A stretch of DNA of 5,047 nt from Acidimicrobium sp. (GCA_003535455.1 DOHD01000173.1:152-5198); one strand, 5' to 3'; positions 1-4,456 are shown, counted from the stretch's first letter. Numbers and translations: made by a program. The notes: a model not told the origin generated them from the sequence alone.

Positions 1-2
1 TC

Positions 3-161
3 GTCGTCACTCAAGCAGGTCTCGTGCAGCCGACTGGTCTTGACACCGCGATGGCGATGAGCATCGTCGTTTATGTCGCCGCAATCATTTGGGCAAATTG
101 GTGGAGCCCGCTTTTTGGTCGCGGCCCGGCCGAGCGTTTATATCGTCGCTTCGGCGGCTAG
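3..161 (+). CDS. DUF418-type membrane protein, C-terminal end (5' truncated by window)
   Basis: The reading frame that starts at base 3 is open to a TAG at 159-161 and gives 52 residues, with no earlier part in the window. The peptide has one hydrophobic segment at about residues 16-35 (MAMSIVVYVAAIIWANWW at its core), followed by a short basic tail, FGRGPAERLYRRFGG. A last transmembrane helix followed by a W...F..GP.E..(W/Y)R motif is the usual C-terminus of DUF418 (YeiB-like) multi-pass membrane proteins, which are often described as possible transporters or acyltransferase relatives; their function is not settled. The assignment rests on this tail alone. The gene converges on the hydrolase gene on the other strand, and the two coding ends overlap by 24 bp, leaving no room for a terminator between them. 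Confidence 0.7.
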   Translation, partial: VVTQAGLVQPTGLDTAMAMSIVVYVAAIIWANWWSPLFGRGPAERLYRRFGG

Positions 162-896
162 CAACTCGCGCGCGCGTTGCACGAACGCGTTATACAAATT
201 TTGTTGCAACGAATCTGTCGCAGCCGTGTCTTCTGGGTGCCACTGCATGCCGAGCAGCCACTTCGTGCGATGCTCAACTGCTTCGAGAATGCCATCGGGT
301 GCATAGCCAACGGCGACCAGATCGTCGGCGAGTTTTAAAATGCCTTGGTGGTGAAACGATGCACCATTAATTTGCGTCGAACCAAGCGCCAGTGCCATCT
401 TCGACCCAGGTTCAATATTCACTTGGTGCAACGCAAACTCTTCGCCAACCGGAAACTGCTTTGGCGCGTGCGCGAGAAGATCGCTCGCATTCGCAAGTTC
501 TCCAAGATGCTGAACCAGTGAACCGCCAAGCACGACATTGGCGAGTTGCATGCCGCGACAAACTGCCAGCACTGGCAAATTGAGTTGAAGTGCCGCGTTG
601 AGCAACGAAGTTTCGAAAGTGTCTTGCTCGGGCTGCACACCATATATATGTGGCCCGGCGGTCTGGCCGTAGAGCGCAGGGTTGACATCGGCGCCACCCA
701 TCAACACGAGACCGTTGAACCGACGCATCATTGCTTGGGCATCTTGAGTTGTCAGCGGTTGCGGAGCGATCACAACAGGTTCGCCTCTAGCCCGCAGAAT
801 CGCATCAAGATATCGCCGACCTGCAAACGAGACAGCATCGCGCGAAACTCGACTCGGCGCACCATATCGACCAGCGAGTGCGATCAATGGCGACAT
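138..896 (-). CDS. Gamma-glutamyl-gamma-aminobutyrate hydrolase family protein (peptidase C26, class I glutamine amidotransferase-like)
   Basis: This 252-aa cytoplasmic enzyme has the class I glutamine amidotransferase fold. The expected hallmarks are present in order: an N-terminal strand PLIALAGRYG; the GGADVNP motif at 67-73; QDTFE at 91-95, equivalent to the family's RD..E; the nucleophile elbow VCRGMQ with Cys113; FHHQ at 181-184; and GMQWHPE with His220 and Glu222 completing the triad. Length matches PuuD-like hydrolases (about 250 aa), which cleave gamma-glutamyl amide bonds, for example gamma-glutamyl-GABA in putrescine degradation. No putrescine-pathway genes are nearby, so the substrate is unknown and no symbol is given. 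The ATG at 894-896 is supported by a TAGAGT -10-like box (904-909) seven bases before it, which suggests a leaderless mRNA. The start lies 21 bp downstream of the toxin stop. Confidence 0.93.
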   Translation of the reverse strand: MSPLIALAGRYGAPSRVSRDAVSFAGRRYLDAILRARGEPVVIAPQPLTTQDAQAMMRRFNGLVLMGGADVNPALYGQTAGPHIYGVQPEQDTFETSLLNAALQLNLPVLAVCRGMQLANVVLGGSLVQHLGELANASDLLAHAPKQFPVGEEFALHQVNIEPGSKMALALGSTQINGASFHHQGILKLADDLVAVGYAPDGILEAVEHRTKWLLGMQWHPEDTAATDSLQQNLYNAFVQRARELLAAEATI

Positions 897-903
897 TTAT
901 AAA

Positions 904-909
904 ACTCTA
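904..909 (-). promoter_or_regulatory. Candidate -10 box for a leaderless hydrolase transcript
   Basis: Read on the minus strand, TAGAGT is followed by TTTATAA and then the ATG at 896. A TANNNT box with seven bases to the start codon would place transcription initiation at or next to the A of ATG. No GGAGG-like site is present. The box lies in the 20-bp gap after the Doc toxin gene, so the hydrolase may be transcribed independently of the toxin operon. A -35 element is not evident. The eight bases TCGGTAGA, which include the start of this box, recur at the promoter of the small gene at 2157. Confidence 0.45.
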
Positions 910-916
910 CCGACTA

Positions 917-1315
917 TCACTTCACTAAGCGCTTTAGGCGGGCAGTGATCTGCTCGATGTCTGGGTTCGTCGACCCGACCCAGTTGACAAATTTAACGAC
1001 GTCACGATTAGCGATCTTCAACACCGAGACTTCATTAATTTGCAGAAATACCGCAACGCTCAACCAAGCAAGTCGTTTGTTGCCGTCGACCAACTCGTGA
1101 TTGTTGATAAGCGACTGCAACAAAGCCGCGGCTTTCGAAATTAAATCTGGATAAACATCGGCACCTGAAAGTGTTGTTCGCGGTCGCGCTATCGCCGAAC
1201 CAAGCAGGCCGAGGTCGCGCACTAACGGCTCGCCATTGACCGCAATTATCGCCAAACTTAGAACGTCTTCAAGTGTTAGATAACTGATCTTGTCGTCAAT
1301 CACCCAATTGCTCAA
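917..1315 (-). CDS. Doc/Fic-family toxin (death-on-curing type) of a type II toxin-antitoxin pair
   Basis: This 132-aa protein carries the Fic/Doc active-site loop HELVDGNKR at residues 73-81, matching the Doc form H-x-(F/L)-x-D-(A/G)-N-K-R. Other expected features are LTLEDVL near the N-terminus, the stretch VRDLGLLGSAIARPRTTLSG (residues 32-51) and the helix KAAALLQSLI preceding the motif. Doc toxins phosphorylate or otherwise modify a translation target; Fic relatives with HPFx(D/E)GNGR AMPylate proteins. The GNKR ending argues for Doc-like activity. The start is not ATG: TTG at 1313-1315 gives a 20-bp overlap with the antitoxin, and GTG at 1301-1303 (MIDDKISYLTL...) would give 8 bp. Both imply translation coupled to the antitoxin. 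The active-site residues are intact, so the toxin is likely functional. Confidence 0.93.
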   Translation of the reverse strand: MSNWVIDDKISYLTLEDVLSLAIIAVNGEPLVRDLGLLGSAIARPRTTLSGADVYPDLISKAAALLQSLINNHELVDGNKRLAWLSVAVFLQINEVSVLKIANRDVVKFVNWVGSTNPDIEQITARLKRLVK

Positions 1316-1499
1316 TGGCTTCTGCGTGAACCTTCATGATCTGCTTGGCCGCATCGATGACACGCGTAGTGTGCTCGCTGTTGTCGAGATATTCACGAAT
1401 CGCCCGACGGGCAGCATCTTGCATCGAAACACCGTCGCGCTCGGCTCGCTTCTTTAATGCCCGCTGCTCTTTTTCTGAAAGCCTTAACGTCATCGCCAT
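1296..1499 (-). CDS. Ribbon-helix-helix (CopG/Arc-type) antitoxin
   Basis: From the ATG at 1497-1499 this is a 67-aa protein. It starts with the short beta strand MAMTLRLS, followed by a charged helix (about 9-22), the turn DGVS and a second helix AARRAIREYL, the standard ribbon-helix-helix DNA-binding domain of about 40 residues. The remaining tail, about 41-67, is likely the part that wraps and neutralises the Doc toxin encoded directly downstream with an overlap. The frame stays open up to a GTG at 1560-1562, but that extension reads through the palindrome at 1509-1525 and does not resemble a protein, so the ATG at 1499 (or 1493) is preferred. The dimer probably represses its own operon by binding that palindrome. 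Antitoxin first, toxin second is the usual order. Confidence 0.9.
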   Translation of the reverse strand: MAMTLRLSEKEQRALKKRAERDGVSMQDAARRAIREYLDNSEHTTRVIDAAKQIMKVHAEAIEQLGD

Positions 1500-1506
1500 A
1501 TTCGTA

Positions 1507-1512
1507 ATGGTA
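1507..1512 (-). promoter_or_regulatory. Candidate -10 box of the antitoxin-toxin operon
   Basis: Minus-strand TACCAT is followed by TACGAAT and then the ATG at 1499, giving a TANNNT box seven bases from the start codon. Its first four bases are the end of one arm of the palindrome at 1509-1525, so a repressor bound there would block RNA polymerase directly. The -35 region is weak. Confidence 0.4.
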
Positions 1513-1525
1513 TCAGTTTGATACC
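1509..1525. promoter_or_regulatory. Palindromic operator for the RHH antitoxin
   Basis: GGTATCA and TGATACC form a perfect 7-bp inverted repeat around the central GTT. It sits 9 bp upstream of the antitoxin ATG at 1499 and overlaps the candidate -10 box. Ribbon-helix-helix antitoxins typically bind short palindromes or repeats in their own promoter, so autoregulation is the natural reading. That it is the operator is inferred from position and symmetry. Confidence 0.7.
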
Positions 1526-1616
1526 GCGTTGCACCTCTGGGTTCATCGACATTTCGATTCACGCCATAACTGTGTGCAAAGACCTAACGCTCTGGCAGTG
1601 CCGTGCGACGGCGAAT

Positions 1617-2030
1617 TTATCTGCTTGTTAGATAGTCAACGTCTAAAAGATCATTCGGTCGCCCAGTAGCACGTTTGTTCTTCAACAAATCATCGCGACC
1701 AATGAACGGCACCTTCAACCCTTCAACATCAATTACCCAACGATTCGCCCAAGCATTTTCAAACTCGACACCACTAATTGAGGTGATGAAGTCAATTCGG
1801 TATGGCGGATATCCAAGTTGCACTTCCCGATCAGGTGTCGTGAAGTCGTCAGCCGCAAGATTTAGGCTGCCAAATCCAAATTCGGTGAGACACTCAACGA
1901 TCTTCTCGGCATTTTCAGAATTCGCCCATACCCACGCATCAAAGTCGTCGGTTGCGCGAGGGTAACCGTGTACTGCGAGTGCGTAACCACCAACAACTAA
2001 AAATCGAACGTCGTTAGCGACGAATAATCT
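1617..2030 (-). pseudogene. Nucleotidyltransferase-fold protein (DUF6036-like) without a start codon
   Basis: The frame is open for 137 residues, from just after an in-frame TAG at 2031-2033 to TAA at 1617-1619. Its content is a recognisable nucleotidyltransferase: FLVVGGYALAVHG (GG at 14-15) followed by ATDDFDAWV, whose Asp29 and Asp31 form the DxD metal pair, and a C-terminal part with ISGVEFENAW, VPFIGRDDLLKNKRATGRP and NDLLDVDYL, typical of the DUF6036/AbiEii-like group. About 10-20 N-terminal residues of the normal protein appear missing. There is no ATG, GTG or TTG in frame before GTG 1821-1823, and starting there would discard the whole active site. It is therefore called a pseudogene caused by 5' loss or a frameshift. 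It could instead be translated by frameshifting from the small gene at 2014-2157. Members of this group are often found as possible antitoxins or toxins beside a small protein. Confidence 0.72.
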
Positions 2031-2157
2031 CTACTGCGGCAATTCTCTCTGATGGGTCACGACTTAGCCAATATTGAAGCTCAGAATCACCTTCTTGCAA
2101 GTTGACTCGGTTCACCACTAACGACATTTGACCGTCGCGGCGAGAAGGTCCTGACAT
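2014..2157 (-). CDS. Small 47-aa protein upstream of the nucleotidyltransferase
   Basis: From the ATG at 2155-2157 the frame gives 47 residues and ends with TAA at 2014-2016. The central part, NRVNLQEGDSELQYWLSRDP followed by SERIAAVEIIRR, resembles a short protein family that I recall being encoded just upstream of DUF6036-like nucleotidyltransferases, where the pattern (E)DSELxYWLSRxPEERIAAVExLRR continues for a further 20-40 residues. That recall was not checked by search. The protein here stops soon after RR, so its C-terminus is probably lost. A TAGAAT -10-like box lies six bases before this ATG, supporting a leaderless start at 2157; an internal ATG at 2127 is the alternative. The last 14 bp are open in both this frame and the nucleotidyltransferase frame, which differ by +1. 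Function is unknown; a partner or neutralising role for the nucleotidyltransferase is a guess from context. Confidence 0.55.
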   Translation of the reverse strand: MSGPSRRDGQMSLVVNRVNLQEGDSELQYWLSRDPSERIAAVEIIRR

Positions 2158-2163
2158 GTCTAC

Positions 2164-2169
2164 ATTCTA
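2164..2169 (-). promoter_or_regulatory. Candidate -10 box for a leaderless small-gene transcript
   Basis: Minus-strand TAGAAT is followed by GTAGAC and then the ATG at 2157. The six-base spacing would start transcription at the ATG. The context TCGGTAGAAT shares eight bases, TCGGTAGA, with the candidate promoter of the hydrolase gene at 896. No good -35 element is seen. Confidence 0.45.
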
Positions 2170-2266
2170 CCGAAGATACGCCGACGTCTAGGCGCAACAC
2201 AATCTTAGAAACGTCTCCGTTTGTATGCGCGTACTTCCACCAATCGCGCACATGCTGACCAACCAT

Positions 2267-2284
2267 CAATCGACGCAATCGACG
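2267..2284. repeat. Two tandem 9-bp units (CAATCGACG)
   Basis: CAATCGACG occurs twice in direct succession on the plus strand. It lies inside the reverse-transcriptase-like fragment. With only two copies it may be a simple local duplication; no function is suggested. Confidence 0.5.
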
Positions 2285-2334
2285 CGAGGCAAAGTGCCCC
2301 ATCACCCCTAAGTATGAATTTATGCGCGGTATAG

Positions 2335-2357
2335 CCCTAACAATACCCACCCACCCC
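2335..2357 (-). other. G-quadruplex-capable run after the glycosylase gene
   Basis: On the minus strand, which is the sense strand here, four G-runs occur in 23 bases: GGGG, T, GGG, T, GGG, TATTGTTA, GGG. Loops are 1, 1 and 8 bases. It lies 14 bp after the glycosylase stop codon and would be in the 3' part of that transcript. It also coincides with the codons for GWVG of the reverse-transcriptase-like frame. Folding and any effect on transcription or RNA stability are inferred only. Confidence 0.4.
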
Positions 2358-2370
2358 GACAGGCGTTCTG

Positions 2371-3540
2371 TCAACTATTGCCAAGCCCAAGCCAGGCTGC
2401 CATTGCGCCGAGTTCGTTATTTAGTGCGTCATTAATTGTCGAGCGCTTCACGCCAAGTTCGGTGTGCACACTTTGCACAAGTAACTTTGAATTCTCGCGG
2501 TCGGCTTTTAAGTCAACGCGACCCACCATTTCGCCATTCATCATGAACGGCAAGACGTAATAACCAAACTTACGTTTTTCTTTGGGCGTGTAGATCTCGA
2601 TTCGGTAATGAAAATCAAAGAGCCGCTCGTTGCGGGGTCGACACCACACGAGTGAATCAAACGGCGACAACAACGCGGTTGCAAACAATTGTTTCGGCAA
2701 CTTCGCATTTCGATGAACGTACGCTTTGTCTTGCCAACCGTCGACAGAAACTTCACGCAGTACGCCTTGCTCGACCAATTCGCAAACTAAAGGCTTAACT
2801 ACGGCTGGTTTTTGGCGGAAATAGTCAGCCAGATCAGGCAATGTCGCCACGCCTTGAGCCCGCATTGCACGCACCAGCAACTCTTTTCGTGCATCGGTTT
2901 CACTCAGGGTCGGCATCTGCAAAATTTTTTTCGGCAAGACTCGTTCTGGAATGTCGTAGACCCGAGCAAAGTCGCCGCCACGACCACACGACATCAACTC
3001 ACCGGTTAGAAACAAATATTCAAGTGCGGTTTTCGCTTCGTCCCAGTCCCACCAAGACGATTTTTTGGTGGTGCGGGTAGAGAGTTCTCGCGCAGAGGTT
3101 GATCCATTAACTTCGACATGTCTCAAAATTCGCTTGACAAAAGCTTTATTCTCGTCATAAAAACTTGTCAAACCCCAGTGTTTCAACTTGCCCGACCGTG
3201 CCGCGTGCATCTTGAAGCGAAAGACAGGGTGCAGTTCGACAGGCAAATGCGCTGCTTCATGCCCCCAGTATTCAAAGATTTTGCCCTGGCTAGTTGCTTT
3301 AGAAATTGCACTGCGGTCGTGGTCGCCAAGTCTCGAAAACAGCGGCAATTCTTGGCTACGCACGAGCACATTGACCGAATCAATTTGAACTACGCCAAGT
3401 TTCTTGATCAGCGCAACTGCGTCGGCAGTTGTTGATTTAGTTTTCGTGCGCGGTTTGTCGAAGCCTTGTGCCGCAAGTGCGAGTGCTCGGGCATCTGCGA
3501 TCGACAACGAGTCGGGTCGCGACGACCGAACTTTTGCCAA
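2371..3540 (-). CDS. Winged-helix DNA glycosylase, YcaQ/AlkX family (HTH_42)
   Basis: This 389-aa protein matches the YcaQ family in length and motif order. It has LSIADARALALAAQGF at 12-27; VVQIDSVNVLVRSQELPLFSRLG at 50-72, containing the catalytic Q-hydrophobic-D motif (Gln52, Asp54); YWGHEAAHLP at 91-100; a middle winged-helix part (about 205-265); LLSPFDSLVW at 290-299; and a C-terminal block with FDFHYRIEIYTPKEKRKFGYYV and VGRVDLKADR (340-349). Characterised relatives remove alkylated bases and unhook interstrand crosslinks: QxD members resemble E. coli YcaQ (AlkX), and QxQ members resemble Streptomyces AlkZ, which is linked to resistance to a self-made genotoxin. No biosynthetic cluster is nearby, so a general repair role is likely. 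The start is TTG at 3538-3540; TTG at residue 12 is also possible. It follows the isomerase gene by 25 bp and is probably cotranscribed with it. Confidence 0.93.
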   Translation of the reverse strand: MAKVRSSRPDSLSIADARALALAAQGFDKPRTKTKSTTADAVALIKKLGVVQIDSVNVLVRSQELPLFSRLGDHDRSAISKATSQGKIFEYWGHEAAHLPVELHPVFRFKMHAARSGKLKHWGLTSFYDENKAFVKRILRHVEVNGSTSARELSTRTTKKSSWWDWDEAKTALEYLFLTGELMSCGRGGDFARVYDIPERVLPKKILQMPTLSETDARKELLVRAMRAQGVATLPDLADYFRQKPAVVKPLVCELVEQGVLREVSVDGWQDKAYVHRNAKLPKQLFATALLSPFDSLVWCRPRNERLFDFHYRIEIYTPKEKRKFGYYVLPFMMNGEMVGRVDLKADRENSKLLVQSVHTELGVKRSTINDALNNELGAMAAWLGLGNS

Positions 3541-3561
3541 TGTCGTTAGCCGACGGTTTTT

Positions 3562-3577
3562 GTCGCTAGTCAGCGAC
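3562..3577. repeat. Perfect 6-bp inverted repeat over the isomerase stop codon
   Basis: GTCGCT and AGCGAC pair around the four-base loop AGTC. The isomerase stop (3566-3568) lies within the hairpin. On the minus strand the hairpin is followed by AAAAACC, not a U-run, so it is not an intrinsic terminator for that gene. It could affect RNA stability or coupling to the glycosylase gene, or be chance. Confidence 0.4.
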
Positions 3578-4135
3578 TGTGATCGTCACAGACTTAATCA
3601 CGACGTCTTCGACAGGACGATCGCCTGGGCGCGTGGCGACATTTTGCATCTTGTCGACGACATCGAGACCTTTGACAACCTGACCGAACAGCGAATAAAG
3701 CGGTGGCAAAGAGACACCGCTTGGGCCGCTGACGATAAAAAATTGCGAGCCGTTCGTGTTTGGGCCGGCGTTGGCCATAGCCACGCTGCCGATTTGATAT
3801 TTGCCAGGTTTTGGCAACTCGTCGCCGAATTTGTAGCCAGGGCCACCGCGACCGCTGCCTTCAGGGTCGCCACCTTGACACATGAAGTTTTTGATAATCC
3901 GATGAAAGATCACTCCGTCGTAATAATGGTGTGCCGCGAGATAGACGAAATTGTTGACCGTCAGTGGCGCGGCGGCCGCGTCAAGAGCAATGACCATCGT
4001 GCCGATCGTCGTTTCGAGAGTTGCGCTATAACGCTTGGTTGAATCAATGCCCATTGGCGGCATGCTGGCAAATCTTTTCGTGACCGGTGCTGAACCGTCA
4101 AGGGGCGGAAACTTCGATGATTGTTCGTTATTCAT
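3566..4135 (-). CDS. Cyclophilin-type peptidyl-prolyl cis-trans isomerase, cytoplasmic
   Basis: Numbered from the ATG at 4135, this is a 189-aa cyclophilin. The family motifs are FHRIIKNFMCQGGDP at 77-91, with the catalytic Arg79 and Gln87, then the block AMANAGPNTNGSQFFIVSGP at 119-138, with Gln131 and Phe133, and LYSLFGQVVKGLDVVDKM near 146-163. The usual drug-contacting Trp region reads LPPLY, as in many bacterial cyclophilins. There is no signal peptide or membrane segment; about 30 N-terminal residues rich in Pro, Ser and Lys precede the core, so it probably acts on cytoplasmic proteins. Two ATGs exist: 4139-4141 and 4133-4135. The candidate -10 box TAGGGT (4144-4149) is only two bases from the first but eight from the second, so the second is preferred. 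The gene diverges from the DksA-like gene and precedes the glycosylase gene. Confidence 0.94.
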   Translation of the reverse strand: MNNEQSSKFPPLDGSAPVTKRFASMPPMGIDSTKRYSATLETTIGTMVIALDAAAAPLTVNNFVYLAAHHYYDGVIFHRIIKNFMCQGGDPEGSGRGGPGYKFGDELPKPGKYQIGSVAMANAGPNTNGSQFFIVSGPSGVSLPPLYSLFGQVVKGLDVVDKMQNVATRPGDRPVEDVVIKSVTITVAD

Positions 4136-4173
4136 AGCCATGAACCCTACACTCGGGTCATGCCAGAAACGAA
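4124..4173. promoter_or_regulatory. Symmetric divergent promoter with overlapping -10 boxes
   Basis: On the plus strand TTCGTT (4124-4129), an 18-base spacer and TACACT (4148-4153) are followed by six bases and the DksA-like ATG at 4160. On the minus strand the same TTCGTT (4173-4168), an 18-base spacer and TAGGGT (4149-4144) are followed by eight bases and the isomerase ATG at 4135. The two -10 boxes share the TA at 4148-4149, and the arrangement is symmetric about 4148.5. The TANNNT boxes fit the actinobacterial consensus; TTCGTT is a poor -35 match to TTGACA, so its role is less certain. Both transcripts would be leaderless or nearly so, and polymerase binding in one direction should exclude the other. 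Confidence 0.5.
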
Positions 4174-4345
4174 AGCCAACGATGCAGACAACAAGATGAT
4201 CGAGGCGATTGAGCGCGACCTAAACGATGTAGATGTCGCGATGGATCGTCTTGAGAAAGGCACCTACTTCAACGATGAAGTAACCGGCGCGCCGCTGCGA
4301 CCAGAGTTTCTTGCCGCCAACCCACTCGCCCGCCGCAACAAATAA
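4160..4345 (+). CDS. Small DksA/TraR-like protein lacking zinc-finger cysteines
   Basis: The 61-aa product starts at ATG 4160-4162. Residues 10-33 form a charged helix, IEAIERDLNDVDVAMDRLEKG, and the tail TYFNDEVTGAPLRPEFLAANPLARRNK follows. The helix plus RLEKGTY...E.TG.P(I/L)...(R/F)L.A.P.ARR corresponds to the C-terminal zinc-finger region of DksA/TraR proteins, which bind RNA polymerase near its secondary channel. The two first cysteines (family pattern Y-G-x-C-E-x-C-G) are replaced by Asp39 and Thr42, and the second pair is absent; the protein has no cysteine at all. It also lacks the long coiled coil that carries the tip acidic residues in full-length DksA. It may fold without zinc, and regulation of polymerase is only a family-based guess. 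The TTG at 4121 in the same frame is rejected because it lies upstream of the promoter. The stop abuts the opposing gene. Confidence 0.82.
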   Translation: MPETKANDADNKMIEAIERDLNDVDVAMDRLEKGTYFNDEVTGAPLRPEFLAANPLARRNK

Positions 4346-4456
4346 CTAGAACATCGGGTAGTTGTCGTCAGAGACGTTGCCGCTCGGGCCGTTGTCACGT
4401 GAGCCACGTTTGAAAAGACGACTGAAAAAACTTATTAAGGATGAAAAGAATTTCAC
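4346..4456 (-). CDS. 36-aa amphipathic small protein coupled to the SGNH hydrolase gene
   Basis: A GTG at 4454-4456 overlaps the hydrolase stop TGA (4453-4455) as GTGA, the classic 4-bp arrangement for translational re-initiation. The product starts MKFFSSLISFFSRLFKRGSR, in which Phe, Leu and Ile alternate with Ser, Arg and Lys in a way that would form an amphipathic, positively ended helix, followed by a polar, acidic tail that ends DDNYPMF. Such a helix could lie on the membrane. No family is recognised. The longer frame extending to 4537 is mostly a shadow of the hydrolase. The TAG at 4346-4348 directly adjoins the TAA of the DksA-like gene on the other strand. The overlap and compositional contrast support a real gene, but its size leaves doubt. 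Confidence 0.5.
   Translation of the reverse strand: MKFFSSLISFFSRLFKRGSRDNGPSGNVSDDNYPMF

Larger units (their letters stand above)
2087..2374 (-). pseudogene. Reverse-transcriptase-like C-terminal fragment
   Basis: The frame runs for 95 residues from a TTG at 2372-2374 that overlaps the glycosylase stop codon (TTGA) to a stop at 2087. Residues 8-61 read like the C-terminal tail of some bacterial reverse transcriptases: INSYLGVMGHF at 18-28, then RRLRRL, then WWKYAH at 45-50 and DVSKIVLR at 54-61, following a remembered pattern of (I/V)NSYLG...H...yrlR.kl....W.Y.......K.vl. None of the catalytic palm (YxDD) is present, so this would be a remnant without polymerase activity. From about residue 71 onward the frame overlaps the small gene at 2014-2157 out of phase and is probably not meaningful. 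The alternative is a chance open frame in a 213-bp gap. The call rests on pattern memory, so confidence is modest. Confidence 0.35.

Noticed and set aside
546..902. 118-aa plus-strand frame opposite the hydrolase
   Set aside because: Antisense shadow of a gene with a complete catalytic triad; no family features.
1500..1562. N-terminal extension of the antitoxin from GTG 1562
   Set aside because: It reads through the operator palindrome and candidate -10 box, and the ribbon-helix-helix family normally starts at MAMTLRL-like sequence.
1594..1612. Short GC-rich inverted repeats (GGCA/TGCC and GCCGT/ACGGC) downstream of the nucleotidyltransferase
   Set aside because: Stems are only 4-5 bp with no U-run on either strand, so a terminator call is not supported.
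1617..1823. 68-aa protein from GTG 1823 as a genuine short gene
   Set aside because: The homologous frame continues about 69 codons upstream and contains the active site, so the GTG is an internal codon.
3404..4042. 212-aa open frame on the plus strand across the isomerase and glycosylase 5' regions
   Set aside because: It lies wholly antisense to two well-supported genes, shows no recognisable motif, and its openness follows from the codon pattern of the opposite strand.
4121..4159. TTG-started extension of the DksA-like protein
   Set aside because: It overlaps the start of the divergent isomerase gene and the promoter; ATG 4160 fits the -10 box and the family N-terminus.
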